Part shown: in pieces, positions 1-6,917 of the stretch | How the letters are laid out: each line of letters opens with the position of its first letter | How positions within the stretch are numbered: the first letter of the stretch is position 1 | Origin: CAG-103 sp048217285 | GTDB taxonomy: Bacteria; Bacillota; Clostridia; Oscillospirales; Oscillospiraceae | Assembly (NCBI GenBank): GCA_048217285.1 | Contig: DBFWVW010000074.1 | Span: forward strand, 1-15,444 | Reading direction: 5' to 3' | DNA: 15,444 nucleotides | Program-made: the position numbers and the translations under genes | Notes under the pieces: model-generated | Told to the model about the DNA's origin: nothing | Databases searched by the model: none | What the model saw: the letters and a program-made list of their open reading frames with translations, nothing else

Positions 1-14
1 TGCTATGGCCCGGC

Positions 15-43
15 TTGCAAAAACGTGCGAAGTGTGCCATAAT
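15..43 (+). promoter_or_regulatory. Predicted sigma-A promoter for rsmE
   Basis: TTGCAA (15-20) and CATAAT (38-43) are separated by 17 bases, and TG at 35-36 gives an extended -10 element. Transcription would begin near base 50, leaving a short leader with a ribosome binding site just before the ATG at 77. This supports 77 over an in-frame upstream ATG at 5, which lies ahead of the promoter. The call rests on consensus matching only. Confidence 0.6.
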
Positions 44-76
44 CACGACAGAGATTTTCCACCGGAGGCGACCATT

Positions 77-808
77 ATGGCTCGATTTTTCATAGCAGGC
101 ACCAACTTTCCGAACGGCCGGGCGATCATCCGCGGCCGCGACGCTGATCACATCCGTGTGCTGCGTCTGCGCGCCGGCGATGATATTGTCATCTGCGACG
201 GTGCGGGGCGCGACTATAAGTGCCGCCTGGTGCAGACGCTGGAGCACGAGGCTGAGGCCGAGATCATAGAGGTCGTACCGTGCAAGGCCGAGCCGACTGT
301 GCGCACGTCGGTGTTTGCCGGCCTGCCAAAGGGGGAGCGCAGCGATTTTCTTGTGCAGAAGTGCACGGAGGCCGGCGCGTCCGAGATCGTCTTTTTTTCC
401 TGTACACGCTGTGTAGCCAAGGCAATGAACATGGAAAAGAAGCTCGAGCGTTGGCAGCGTATTGCGGAAGAGGCGGCCAAGCAGTCCGGCCGCGGCATCA
501 TCCCGCAGGTGCGCTATGAGGCGGATTACGTTGCCACACTCAACGATGCGCTGCACACCGACCTGCCGCTGTTTATGTACGAGACCGGAGAGCGCGAGAC
601 AATCCGCGACGCGATCGAGCATACCGTGCAGCCAATTGCATCGGCGGCCATCATCACGGGGCCGGAGGGCGGCTTTGCCGAATTTGAGGCCGATATGGCC
701 CGCAAGCTCGGCATGCATATCTGCTCCATGGGCGAGCGGATCCTGCGGTGCGAGACGGCGCCGGTTGTCGCGCTCACGGCGCTGATGTACGGAACCGGAA
801 ATTTGTGA
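77..808 (+). CDS. rsmE: 16S rRNA (uracil-1498-N3)-methyltransferase RsmE
   Basis: The predicted 243-residue protein has the usual RsmE length. The family uses S-adenosylmethionine to methylate N3 of U1498 in helix 44 of 16S rRNA, in the cytoplasm. The N-terminal ~70 residues match the PUA-like RNA-binding part, with DADHIRVLRLRAGD near residue 25. The C-terminal part has SPOUT knot motifs: GLPKGERSDFLVQKCTEAGA, then ITGPEGGF, and near the end MGERILRCETAPVVAL, which form the trefoil-knot cofactor pocket. The start at 77 was chosen because GGAGG at 64-68 is well spaced and the first residues, MARFFI, are typical. A frame extension to base 5 adds 24 residues unlike the family. The gene appears to be a single-gene unit here; prmA often sits upstream in Firmicutes, but that lies outside the window. 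Confidence 0.95.
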   Translation: MARFFIAGTNFPNGRAIIRGRDADHIRVLRLRAGDDIVICDGAGRDYKCRLVQTLEHEAEAEIIEVVPCKAEPTVRTSVFAGLPKGERSDFLVQKCTEAGASEIVFFSCTRCVAKAMNMEKKLERWQRIAEEAAKQSGRGIIPQVRYEADYVATLNDALHTDLPLFMYETGERETIRDAIEHTVQPIASAAIITGPEGGFAEFEADMARKLGMHICSMGERILRCETAPVVALTALMYGTGNL

Positions 809-827
809 ACTTTTTTGAAGCAGGGGC

Positions 828-857
828 TTGACAAGGCCTGTATGTGTGTGTAATAAT
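828..857 (+). promoter_or_regulatory. Predicted sigma-A promoter for the riboswitch-symporter transcript
   Basis: A perfect TTGACA (828-833) is followed after 18 bases by AATAAT (852-857), a 5/6 match to the -10 consensus. It lies 20 bases after the rsmE stop and about 70 bases before the riboswitch aptamer, so the symporter gene has its own transcript. Confidence 0.65.
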
Positions 858-927
858 ACTCGACGCAATCAAATGAATATCCATCGAAACCTCAAGAATC
901 GGCATGACCGAGACTGGAGGCGGAGGA

Positions 928-1050
928 GACTCTGGAGAATCCCGTCTGTGAACGGGTGCCGAAGGTGCAAGGCGAAAGCCGAATCTCTCAGGCAAAAGGA
1001 CAGAGCGAGTGCCCGACTTGTGCGGGCGTTCAAGCGCTGTTTGTTCTCTG
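928..1050 (+). ncRNA. Glycine riboswitch, single aptamer with possible 3' ghost aptamer
   Basis: The conserved glycine-aptamer core is readable: TGCCGAAGGTGCAA near 957-970, a GGCGAAAGCC hairpin at 971-980, then ATCTCTCAGGCAAAAGGACAGAG up to about 1005. CTCTG at 930-934 can pair with CAGAG at 1001-1005 to close P1. Only one full aptamer is present instead of the common tandem pair. Downstream, CAGAG (1001-1005) can also pair with CTCTG (1046-1050) around a GCCCG/CGGGC hairpin. That resembles the remnant ghost aptamer described for singlet glycine riboswitches. A terminator hairpin follows directly, so control is probably by transcription attenuation. Whether glycine turns the gene on or off cannot be settled from sequence; for a transporter an OFF response to glycine is plausible. 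Confidence 0.9.
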
Positions 1051-1051
1051 G

Positions 1052-1082
1052 AGCTGCTGGTCAAAATGACCGGCAGCTTTTT
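1052..1082 (+). terminator. Riboswitch expression-platform terminator
   Basis: AGCTGCTGGTC (1052-1062) pairs with GACCGGCAGCT (1068-1078), with one G-T pair and a five-base loop, and is followed by TTTTT. It sits between the glycine aptamer and the symporter start, where a ligand-controlled terminator would be expected. Confidence 0.8.
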
Positions 1083-1117
1083 GCTTTGCAAAAATTCAAT
1101 GCAGAGGGAGAAACAAC

Positions 1118-2509
1118 ATGGACACTTTACTCAAAATCGTGCAGACCATCAATATGTATCTGTCAGATTATGTGCTGATCATCCTGCTCATCGGTGCGGG
1201 TCTGTATTTCAGCATCCGCACGAAATTCGTGCAGGTGCGCTGCTTTGGCGAGGGCTGGCGGCGCTTCTTCGGTGAGTTCAGCCTCAATGGCGAGAAGCAC
1301 AAATCCGGCATGAGCTCGTTCCAGGCGCTGGCGACGGCCGTCGCGGCGCAGGTCGGCACCGGCAATATCGTCGGTGCCTGCGGCGCGATCCTCATTGGCG
1401 GACCCGGCGCGATCTTCTGGATGTGGGTCATCGCGTTCTTCGGCATGGCGACGATCTATGCCGAGGCGGTGCTCGCGCAGGAGACCCGCATAGTCGAACC
1501 GGACGGCACGGTTCTCGGCGGCCCGGTGTGCTATATCAAGCGCGCGTTCCCGAACGGCTTCGGCAAGTTCCTGGCCGGATTCTTCGCGGTCGCGATCATT
1601 CTGGCGCTCGGCTTCATGGGCTCCATGGTGCAGTCCAATTCCATCGGCGAGGCGTGCCAGAACGCGTTCCACATCCCGAGCTGGGTCATGGGCCTGATCG
1701 TTTCCGCCATTGCGGCGTTCATTTTCATCGGCGGCGTGCAGCGTATTGCTTCCGTCACGGAAAAGATCGTGCCGATCATGGCCTGCCTGTATCTGGTCGG
1801 CGGTCTGGTCGTGCTCATCGCTCGCATCCGCTACGTGCCGGAGACCTTCGGCATGATCTTCAAGTACGCCTTTGTGCCGCAGTCCATCATCGGCGGCGGC
1901 ATTGGTTACGCGCTCAAGACGGCCATCAGTCAGGGCGCCAAGCGCGGCCTGTTCTCGAACGAGGCCGGCATGGGCTCCACGCCGCACGCGCACGCGCTGG
2001 CCAATGTCAAGAACCCGCACGAGCAGGGAACGGTCGCCATGATCGGCGTGTTTATTGACACGTTCATCGTCCTGACCATGACGGCGCTCGTCGTCATCTC
2101 GACGCTCTACGCCGGTAACGGCCCGCTCGCCCATGGTGCAGTTGACGGCATTTCCAAGACGAACATGGCGCAGCTTGCGTTCTCGAGCGTGTTCGGCGAG
2201 ACGCTCGGCAATGCGTTTGTGGCCATCTGCCTGCTGTTTTTCGCGTTCTCGACAATCGTCGGCTGGAACCTTTTCGGTCGAATCAATGTCAATTACCTCT
2301 TTGGTAAGAAGGCGAACCTTGTTTACTCCATCATCGCGATTGTCTTCATTTTCCTCGGCTCCTGCCTGTCCAACGATCTTGTCTGGGAGCTGACGGATAT
2401 GTTCAACCAGCTCATGGTGCTACCGAACGTCATTGCGCTCGTCGCGCTTGCCGGCCTCGTGGCCGCGGCCGCGCGCAAGCACAGTGACGAGCACGAGCTG
2501 CGCAAGTAA
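1118..2509 (+). CDS. Alanine/glycine:cation symporter family protein (AGCS)
   Basis: This 463-residue integral membrane protein belongs to the AGCS family (AlsT/DagA/AgcS type), which imports alanine or glycine with Na+ or H+. The family signature region is clear: VGTGNIVGA at about residues 79-87, followed by a glycine-rich segment, and NEAGMGSTPHAHA at about 281-293. Many hydrophobic segments run through the protein, beginning near residue 17, and a basic tail (ARKHSDEHELRK) ends it. The start at 1118 is supported by GAGGGAG (1104-1110) placed eight bases upstream. A glycine riboswitch and terminator lie immediately upstream, which makes glycine the likely physiological substrate or signal. 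That substrate assignment is inference from context; alanine transport is equally compatible with the family. A strong hairpin terminator follows, so it is probably a single-gene transcript. Confidence 0.93.
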   Translation: MDTLLKIVQTINMYLSDYVLIILLIGAGLYFSIRTKFVQVRCFGEGWRRFFGEFSLNGEKHKSGMSSFQALATAVAAQVGTGNIVGACGAILIGGPGAIFWMWVIAFFGMATIYAEAVLAQETRIVEPDGTVLGGPVCYIKRAFPNGFGKFLAGFFAVAIILALGFMGSMVQSNSIGEACQNAFHIPSWVMGLIVSAIAAFIFIGGVQRIASVTEKIVPIMACLYLVGGLVVLIARIRYVPETFGMIFKYAFVPQSIIGGGIGYALKTAISQGAKRGLFSNEAGMGSTPHAHALANVKNPHEQGTVAMIGVFIDTFIVLTMTALVVISTLYAGNGPLAHGAVDGISKTNMAQLAFSSVFGETLGNAFVAICLLFFAFSTIVGWNLFGRINVNYLFGKKANLVYSIIAIVFIFLGSCLSNDLVWELTDMFNQLMVLPNVIALVALAGLVAAAARKHSDEHELRK

Positions 2510-2523
2510 CGCCGCATATAACG

Positions 2524-2557
2524 AACCGCCCTGCGCCGAACGGCGCAGGGCGGTTTT
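2524..2557 (+). terminator. Intrinsic terminator after the symporter gene
   Basis: AACCGCCCTGCGCC (2524-2537) and GGCGCAGGGCGGTT (2542-2555) form a perfect 14-base-pair stem with a four-base loop, ending in TTTT. It lies between two convergent genes. The T tract is on the plus strand only, so it mainly serves the symporter transcript, though the stem may also slow transcription from pepD. Confidence 0.9.
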
Positions 2558-2567
2558 CCTGTTTCGC

Positions 2568-4007
2568 TTATTTGCAGCGGCGCAGCACTTCGAGCGTGTA
2601 GCGCCAGACACGCTGTACGGAGGCAATGTGCATCCGCTCACGGCAGGTGTGAATCTCCGTCAGGTCGGGGCCGAACGATACGCAGTCGAGCCCTGGCAGC
2701 TTTCCGGCGAACAGGCCGCACTCGACGCCCGCGTGAATGGCCTCCACCTTCGGCTCACGGCCGTATTGTTCACGGAAAACTTCGATCATACGCTCGCGCA
2801 TCGGCGAGTCCTTGCGGTATTCCCAGGCGGGGTAGTCACCCGAAACAGCCACCGTGCCGCCGAGCTGTGCCATCAGACAGCGCAGCCGCGCCACGAGCAT
2901 CTCCTTTTGGGTGGATACACTGCTGCGCACGCAAAACGACGCCTGGACGGTTTCCGCATCCGTGGTCAGAATGCCGAGATTCAGCGACGTCTGCACAAGG
3001 CCCGGAATGTCCCGGCTCATGGCCTGAACGCCGTTCGGCAGACAACAGAGCATACACACTGCGCGCTGCGTGGATACTGCGTCCATCGGCGGCTGCTGGG
3101 CCTGCGTGGTCTCGGCGCGCACGAATACATCCGGATCGGCGGCTGCGTATTCATGCCGGAGTGCAGCGTCTATGTCCGCGATCGCCGCCTGCGCGGCGGC
3201 AGCATCGGCCACGGCAATGACAGCCCGGCTCTCACGCGGGATGGCGTTGTCCTTCAGGCCGCCGGCGACGGAGACGAGCCGCAGCGGCGTGCGCTCGCTG
3301 ACGGCATATAGCACGCGGCCCATGAGCAGATTCGCGTTGCCGCGGCCTTTGTCGATCTCTGCGCCCGAGTGGCCGCCGTGCAGACCGCCGACCGTGACTG
3401 CCAGCAGTGCGCCGGAAAACGGCGCGCGTGCGACCGGCAGCGTGCACACAGACACGTTGCCGCCTGCGCAGCCGACGGTGAGTATGCCCTCATCCTCGGA
3501 GTCAAGGTTGAGCATTGTGCGTCCCATGAGGACGGAGGCGTCCAGCGCGGCCGCGCCGAGCATGCCGGTCTCCTCATCAACGGTGATGACGACCTCAAGC
3601 GGGGGATGCGGGATGTCATTCGCTGCAAGGATTGCCAGCGCCATGGCTACGGCGATGCCGTCGTCTCCACCGAGCGTTGTGCCGCGCGCGCCGATCGTGT
3701 CGCCGTCCACGAAGAGGTCGAGCCCCTCGCGGGCCATGTCCTTTGTGCAGCCGGGCGCGGTCTCGCAGACCATGTCCATGTGCCCCTGCAGGATGACCGG
3801 GGCGGCCGATTCGTAGCCCGGTGTGCCGGGGGCGAAGAGAATGACGTTGTTGTGCGCGTCCTGAATGCAGCGCAAACGATGCTCGGCCGCGAAGCGGACG
3901 AGATAGTCACTGATTTCTTTCGTGTTGCCAGAGCCGTGCGGGATGGTGCACAGCTGTTCAAAATAGGAAAAGACGGCGCGCGGCTCCAGATGATTCAGAA
4001 TGGACAT
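2568..4007 (-). CDS. pepD: Aminoacyl-histidine dipeptidase (M20 family, PepD)
   Basis: This 479-residue cytosolic metallopeptidase of the M20 family cleaves dipeptides such as carnosine-type Xaa-His peptides and recycles amino acids. The catalytic set is complete and evenly offset by four residues from E. coli PepD: His76 and Asp78 in GHMDM, Asp115 in GGDDGIA, Glu145-Glu146 in VDEETGM, Asp169 in NLDSEDEG, and a C-terminal His near 453 in TEIHTCRERMH. The central part should be the lid/dimerization domain. The start at 4007 has an AAGGAG site seven bases upstream. It is last in a same-strand run after the TetR-family gene, 65 bases away, with a weak hairpin between them. It may share that transcript, but nothing in its function links it to the lipid-type genes upstream. 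Confidence 0.93.
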   Translation of the reverse strand: MSILNHLEPRAVFSYFEQLCTIPHGSGNTKEISDYLVRFAAEHRLRCIQDAHNNVILFAPGTPGYESAAPVILQGHMDMVCETAPGCTKDMAREGLDLFVDGDTIGARGTTLGGDDGIAVAMALAILAANDIPHPPLEVVITVDEETGMLGAAALDASVLMGRTMLNLDSEDEGILTVGCAGGNVSVCTLPVARAPFSGALLAVTVGGLHGGHSGAEIDKGRGNANLLMGRVLYAVSERTPLRLVSVAGGLKDNAIPRESRAVIAVADAAAAQAAIADIDAALRHEYAAADPDVFVRAETTQAQQPPMDAVSTQRAVCMLCCLPNGVQAMSRDIPGLVQTSLNLGILTTDAETVQASFCVRSSVSTQKEMLVARLRCLMAQLGGTVAVSGDYPAWEYRKDSPMRERMIEVFREQYGREPKVEAIHAGVECGLFAGKLPGLDCVSFGPDLTEIHTCRERMHIASVQRVWRYTLEVLRRCK

Positions 4008-4038
4008 GACAAATCTCCTTTGCTGGTGAAATGAACCA

Positions 4039-4062
4039 GGCGGACACGCTGCTGTGCCCGCC
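4039..4062 (-). terminator. Weak hairpin between the TetR-family gene and pepD
   Basis: Read on the minus strand, GGCGGGCAC pairs with GTGTCCGCC (one G-T pair) around a six-base loop, followed by TGGTTCATTTC rather than a clean T tract. It may act as an attenuator or processing site between the two genes, or do nothing. Confidence 0.35.
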
Positions 4063-4072
4063 GGGGATGCGG

Positions 4073-4639
4073 TTACGGTTCGGCCGGGAGCTGCACCCGG
4101 GACAGGGAGGCGCGGATATTACCGGTGAACAGCAGACTCAGGCGGCGGATCTGCGCCTCGAGATCTTCTTTCATCCCGTTTTCGAGCCATTCGTAAAAAA
4201 TATCCGTGATGCCGAAGCGGTAGAGGTCACACACGAGCTTTTTGTCCTGCGCAAGCACGCGCAGGCCACGGGCCTGTGCCTCTACATAGCTGTGCATCAT
4301 TTCCCCGGAAATGCGGTCGACGTGCTTTTCCAGCTCCAGGCGGTGCGAGGAGGTGTAGATGTGATAGATCGCACGCTTGTGCTCCCGTGCAAAGCGGGTG
4401 GCGGAGATCATGCATTCCTCCCAGCTGCCGGTTGCTTCAAATTCGTCGAGCGCGCGCTCGGTCTCGCGGCGCAGGATGGTGTCAAGCAACTCATACAGGT
4501 CAGAGTAATGATAATAAAACGTCCGGCGGGTGATCTGACATTCGTCCACGAGCTGCGTTACGGTGATCTTGTCAAACGGTTGTTCGGACAGCAGCTTCAG
4601 GAATGTGTCCTGGATGGCGGCTTCGGTCAAATGTGCCAA
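4073..4639 (-). CDS. TetR-family transcriptional regulator
   Basis: The N-terminal ~55 residues form a TetR DNA-binding domain: an early helix AIQDTFLKLL, then FDKITVTQLVDECQITRRTF, the helix-turn-helix, then YYHYSDLYELL. The C-terminal ~130 residues are helical with no recognisable ligand motif. Two starts are possible. GTG at 4651 gives 192 residues but has no spaced ribosome binding site. TTG at 4639 gives 188 residues and has AAGGTGG about seven bases upstream, so I prefer it. The gene starts about 33 bases after the stop of the acyltransferase gene on the same strand, so it probably belongs to the glycosyltransferase-acyltransferase operon. It may regulate that operon in response to a lipid or small molecule; this is inference, and no operator was identified. 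Confidence 0.85.
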   Translation of the reverse strand: MAHLTEAAIQDTFLKLLSEQPFDKITVTQLVDECQITRRTFYYHYSDLYELLDTILRRETERALDEFEATGSWEECMISATRFAREHKRAIYHIYTSSHRLELEKHVDRISGEMMHSYVEAQARGLRVLAQDKKLVCDLYRFGITDIFYEWLENGMKEDLEAQIRRLSLLFTGNIRASLSRVQLPAEP

Positions 4640-4672
4640 GCGGGATCCCACCTTTCTGGTCGTGCGGCGCGG

Positions 4673-5476
4673 TTATTGCGCAGCCTGTTGTGTATCCTGT
4701 GCGGGGACGTAGTCGATGTGCGCATAGCTGTTGCGGCGGGCAACGGTATCGCACATAAATGTGTAGATTTTCCGGTGCAGATCCTTTCGGGCGCTGCGCG
4801 GCGGCAGCGTGTGGTCAGGATAAAACGGATTGCTGACGACAACGGTGATGCGCGGCGGCAAAAACCGCAGCAGCTTCCGCTGCCGGTAAACGACCGCTAC
4901 GCCGACGGCGGGCACTTGTTCGCGCACCGGATAGGCAAATGCCGTATCCGGGAACGGACGGATACCATTATAATATGGCCAGATGTGCGCTTCCGGGTAG
5001 ATCATCACTGCCTGACGGCGCTCCAGCCGCCGGTGCAGTGCGGCCAGAAACTGCCGCGCGCCGTCGATCGTGTCGGCCAGCGGGACGGCACCGAGCATCT
5101 GCACGATGTTGCGCACACCCGGAATGGAGACCGTGTCTGCTGCGGTGACGATGTTAGCGCGGCGCGGAAATGCCAGCAGCGTCGGAATAAACGCGTCCGC
5201 CAGGGTGTTCGTGTGGTTGCCGTAGAGAAAATAGCCGCCGGGCAGCGCACGTAGCGCTTTGCAGTTTTCGATCCGCAGGCCGAAAACCAGCTTGCAGTAG
5301 AGAAACAGAAACGGCGTCATGACCATCCGGTAGACGACGAATGCGAGCGCCTTCCAGAGCGGGCTGGAGTGCTCATAAGGGAAGTCGGCGCCGATCGGCT
5401 TTGGCTGGATGTGCCCGTGCGTCGGCGCAAAGTCATCGTGCAGCGGGTCGTGATAATAAACGGTTTTGCGGCTCAT
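4673..5476 (-). CDS. PlsC-like lysophospholipid/glycerolipid acyltransferase
   Basis: This 267-residue protein resembles the PlsC/LPLAT superfamily, which transfers an acyl chain to lysophosphatidate or a related lipid at the inner face of the membrane. It shows GNHTNTLAD around residue 95, a His-Asp acyltransferase motif with five residues between His and Asp instead of four, as in some PlsC-like subfamilies. VIYPEAHIWPYYNGIRPF matches the block containing the acceptor-binding FPEG-like motif, here YPEAH. A hydrophobic stretch near residues 44-62 is a likely membrane anchor. ATG at 5476 overlaps the upstream stop as ATGA, implying translational coupling, and is preferred over an in-frame GTG at 5491. 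The acyl acceptor is unknown. Co-transcription with a GT4 enzyme suggests membrane or glycolipid synthesis. Confidence 0.82.
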   Translation of the reverse strand: MSRKTVYYHDPLHDDFAPTHGHIQPKPIGADFPYEHSSPLWKALAFVVYRMVMTPFLFLYCKLVFGLRIENCKALRALPGGYFLYGNHTNTLADAFIPTLLAFPRRANIVTAADTVSIPGVRNIVQMLGAVPLADTIDGARQFLAALHRRLERRQAVMIYPEAHIWPYYNGIRPFPDTAFAYPVREQVPAVGVAVVYRQRKLLRFLPPRITVVVSNPFYPDHTLPPRSARKDLHRKIYTFMCDTVARRNSYAHIDYVPAQDTQQAAQ

Positions 5477-6615
5477 GTCGGTTCGCCGCACAGGGCCACG
5501 GCATCAAAGAGCATTTGCTCCATCTGCCGCATACAGCTCTGCTGCTCAAACTGCGTGCCGCTCTCGAGATACTTTCGGCTGTAGTCCGCGCGCTCTTCCG
5601 GGTGCTCGACCCAGTAGTTGATCTTTCGCGCCATGTCCTCCGGATCCTTATTTTGAAATAGGGACTTTTCGTCGAGCGCGAACGCTTTGGCCGCGCTCTT
5701 CGGGGAGTTGGCGATGACCGGTACCAGCCCGCAGGCGATGGCCTCCAGGCAGGCGATGGACTCGATCTCCACCTCGGCGGGGTGGCAGTAGAGGTCGGCG
5801 CAGCGCAGCAGATTCAGCAGATCGTGCCGTGAGAAAAATGCGATCTCCATATCCACACCGCATTTTTCCGCCAGATGTCGGTAATGCTCCTCTCGGGGAC
5901 CTTCTCCGGCGAGGATGAGATGGATCTGTTCACGGTGGGCCGAGCGGCCGATGGCATCGATGAGAATCTCCTGATTCTTTTCGCTCGAGAGCCGGCCGGT
6001 CGAGACGATGAGAAACTTTCCTTCCAATCTTTCCGGACGCTTGGCCGGGCCGGGCGTGAACATACTGTTGACGCCGTTGGAGATCACACGGCCGTTCGTC
6101 GGGCCGACGACGGACTCGAACGTATCGCGGATGAACTGCGTGGGATAATGGATGATGTCCGAATACTGATAGACCATCTGATAGCAGGCACGGTAAACGC
6201 CGCGGTTGATTGCGTCGAGATCCTTGCACAGGAAGTGCGCCGTTACGTTTTCGGCCTGGCAGTGGAAGCTGGAGGTGATGGGCTTGTTGTACGCCTTAGC
6301 GATCTTCACCGCCGTGTGCGACAGCTGCAGCACGAACGTCGTGTGCACGACGTCGCAGTCGCGGATCGCGTCCTCGAGCATGGACTTGTCCACGCGCGGC
6401 AGCGTCACGCCGTTGCGCTCCACGATCGGGTTGAGCAGGTAGAGGTTCAGCTCCGGCACGACGTAAAAGCACTCGTTGCCGGCCTTGTCCTGATCGGCGC
6501 AGACTACGCGTACGGTGTGCCCCTGCGCGCGCAGAAAGCGGATGAGATTCATGCAGGCAATTGTGGTGCCGTTGTTTTCTTCGCCCAAAATATCACAGAT
6601 AATCGTGATCGTCAT
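5473..6615 (-). CDS. GT4-family glycosyltransferase (possible diacylglycerol glucosyltransferase type)
   Basis: The 380-residue protein has the two-domain layout of retaining GT4 (GT-B fold) enzymes. The N-terminal half begins MTITIICDILGEENNGTT, an acceptor-side glycine-containing loop, and includes HTTF near residue 91. The C-terminal half has ISNGVN (~178-183), STGRLSSEKN (~205-214) with the conserved Arg and Lys, and the EX7E nucleotide-sugar motif formed by Glu283 and Glu291 in EIESIACLEAIACG. There is no signal peptide; such enzymes act at the cytoplasmic membrane face. The gene overlaps the PlsC-like acyltransferase by four bases, pointing to a glycolipid product, for example glucosyl-diacylglycerol. 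That is inference; other GT4 acceptors remain possible. The ATG at 6615 has AAGGA about 13 bases upstream, a weak placement. Confidence 0.87.
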   Translation of the reverse strand: MTITIICDILGEENNGTTIACMNLIRFLRAQGHTVRVVCADQDKAGNECFYVVPELNLYLLNPIVERNGVTLPRVDKSMLEDAIRDCDVVHTTFVLQLSHTAVKIAKAYNKPITSSFHCQAENVTAHFLCKDLDAINRGVYRACYQMVYQYSDIIHYPTQFIRDTFESVVGPTNGRVISNGVNSMFTPGPAKRPERLEGKFLIVSTGRLSSEKNQEILIDAIGRSAHREQIHLILAGEGPREEHYRHLAEKCGVDMEIAFFSRHDLLNLLRCADLYCHPAEVEIESIACLEAIACGLVPVIANSPKSAAKAFALDEKSLFQNKDPEDMARKINYWVEHPEERADYSRKYLESGTQFEQQSCMRQMEQMLFDAVALCGEPT

Positions 6616-6843
6616 GGTGTCGTATCATTCCTTGTTTTTAGAATTGGCAGGGAAGCACCTGCCGTATGATGCGACATTCGTCATTGTAACCGGAAAAAAT
6701 GAGAGCCGCATGAAAAAGATTCTTTCAAGAATTCAAACAAATCTCAATCTATCATATCATATTTCCCTACGCGAGAAAACCTCTCATTTTCCTGAAAATG
6801 TGACCGTTTTTTCGCGATGGTCATAAAACGACTCTGCGCCCTC
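6616..6843. other. Divergent intergenic region, AT-rich
   Basis: This stretch separates the minus-strand glycosyltransferase operon from the plus-strand CoA-transferase gene. It is more AT-rich than the flanks and carries no convincing reading frame. On the minus strand, overlapping TATGAT elements near 6751-6761 could be a -10 for the glycosyltransferase operon, but no good -35 accompanies them. A small hairpin, GGCAGG/CCTGCC (6646-6651 with 6658-6663), would lie in that transcript's leader. A TetR-family operator would be expected here if the regulator controls its own operon, yet no clear long palindrome was found. Confidence 0.4.
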
Positions 6844-6872
6844 TTGAATTACGTTTTCGAATCGTGTATATT
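6844..6872 (+). promoter_or_regulatory. Predicted sigma-A promoter for the CoA-transferase gene
   Basis: TTGAAT (6844-6849), 17 bases, then TATATT (6867-6872). Transcription would start near 6880, giving a short leader before the AGGAGA site at about 6905-6910. This also rules out translation from an in-frame upstream ATTG/ATG region near 6864. Confidence 0.65.
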
Positions 6873-6917
6873 ATTGATACCCATGTGTTCATATTTTTTG
6901 TTTTAGGAGAGCAAATT

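Noticed and set aside
1163..2134. Long minus-strand open frame (323 codons) inside the symporter gene
   Set aside because: It is antisense to a clear membrane-protein gene, has a low-complexity Arg/Asp/His-rich composition and no ribosome binding site. High GC makes such frames common.
4031..5254. Plus-strand open frame of 407 codons across the TetR-family and acyltransferase genes
   Set aside because: It crosses two well-supported minus-strand genes and shows no family motifs.
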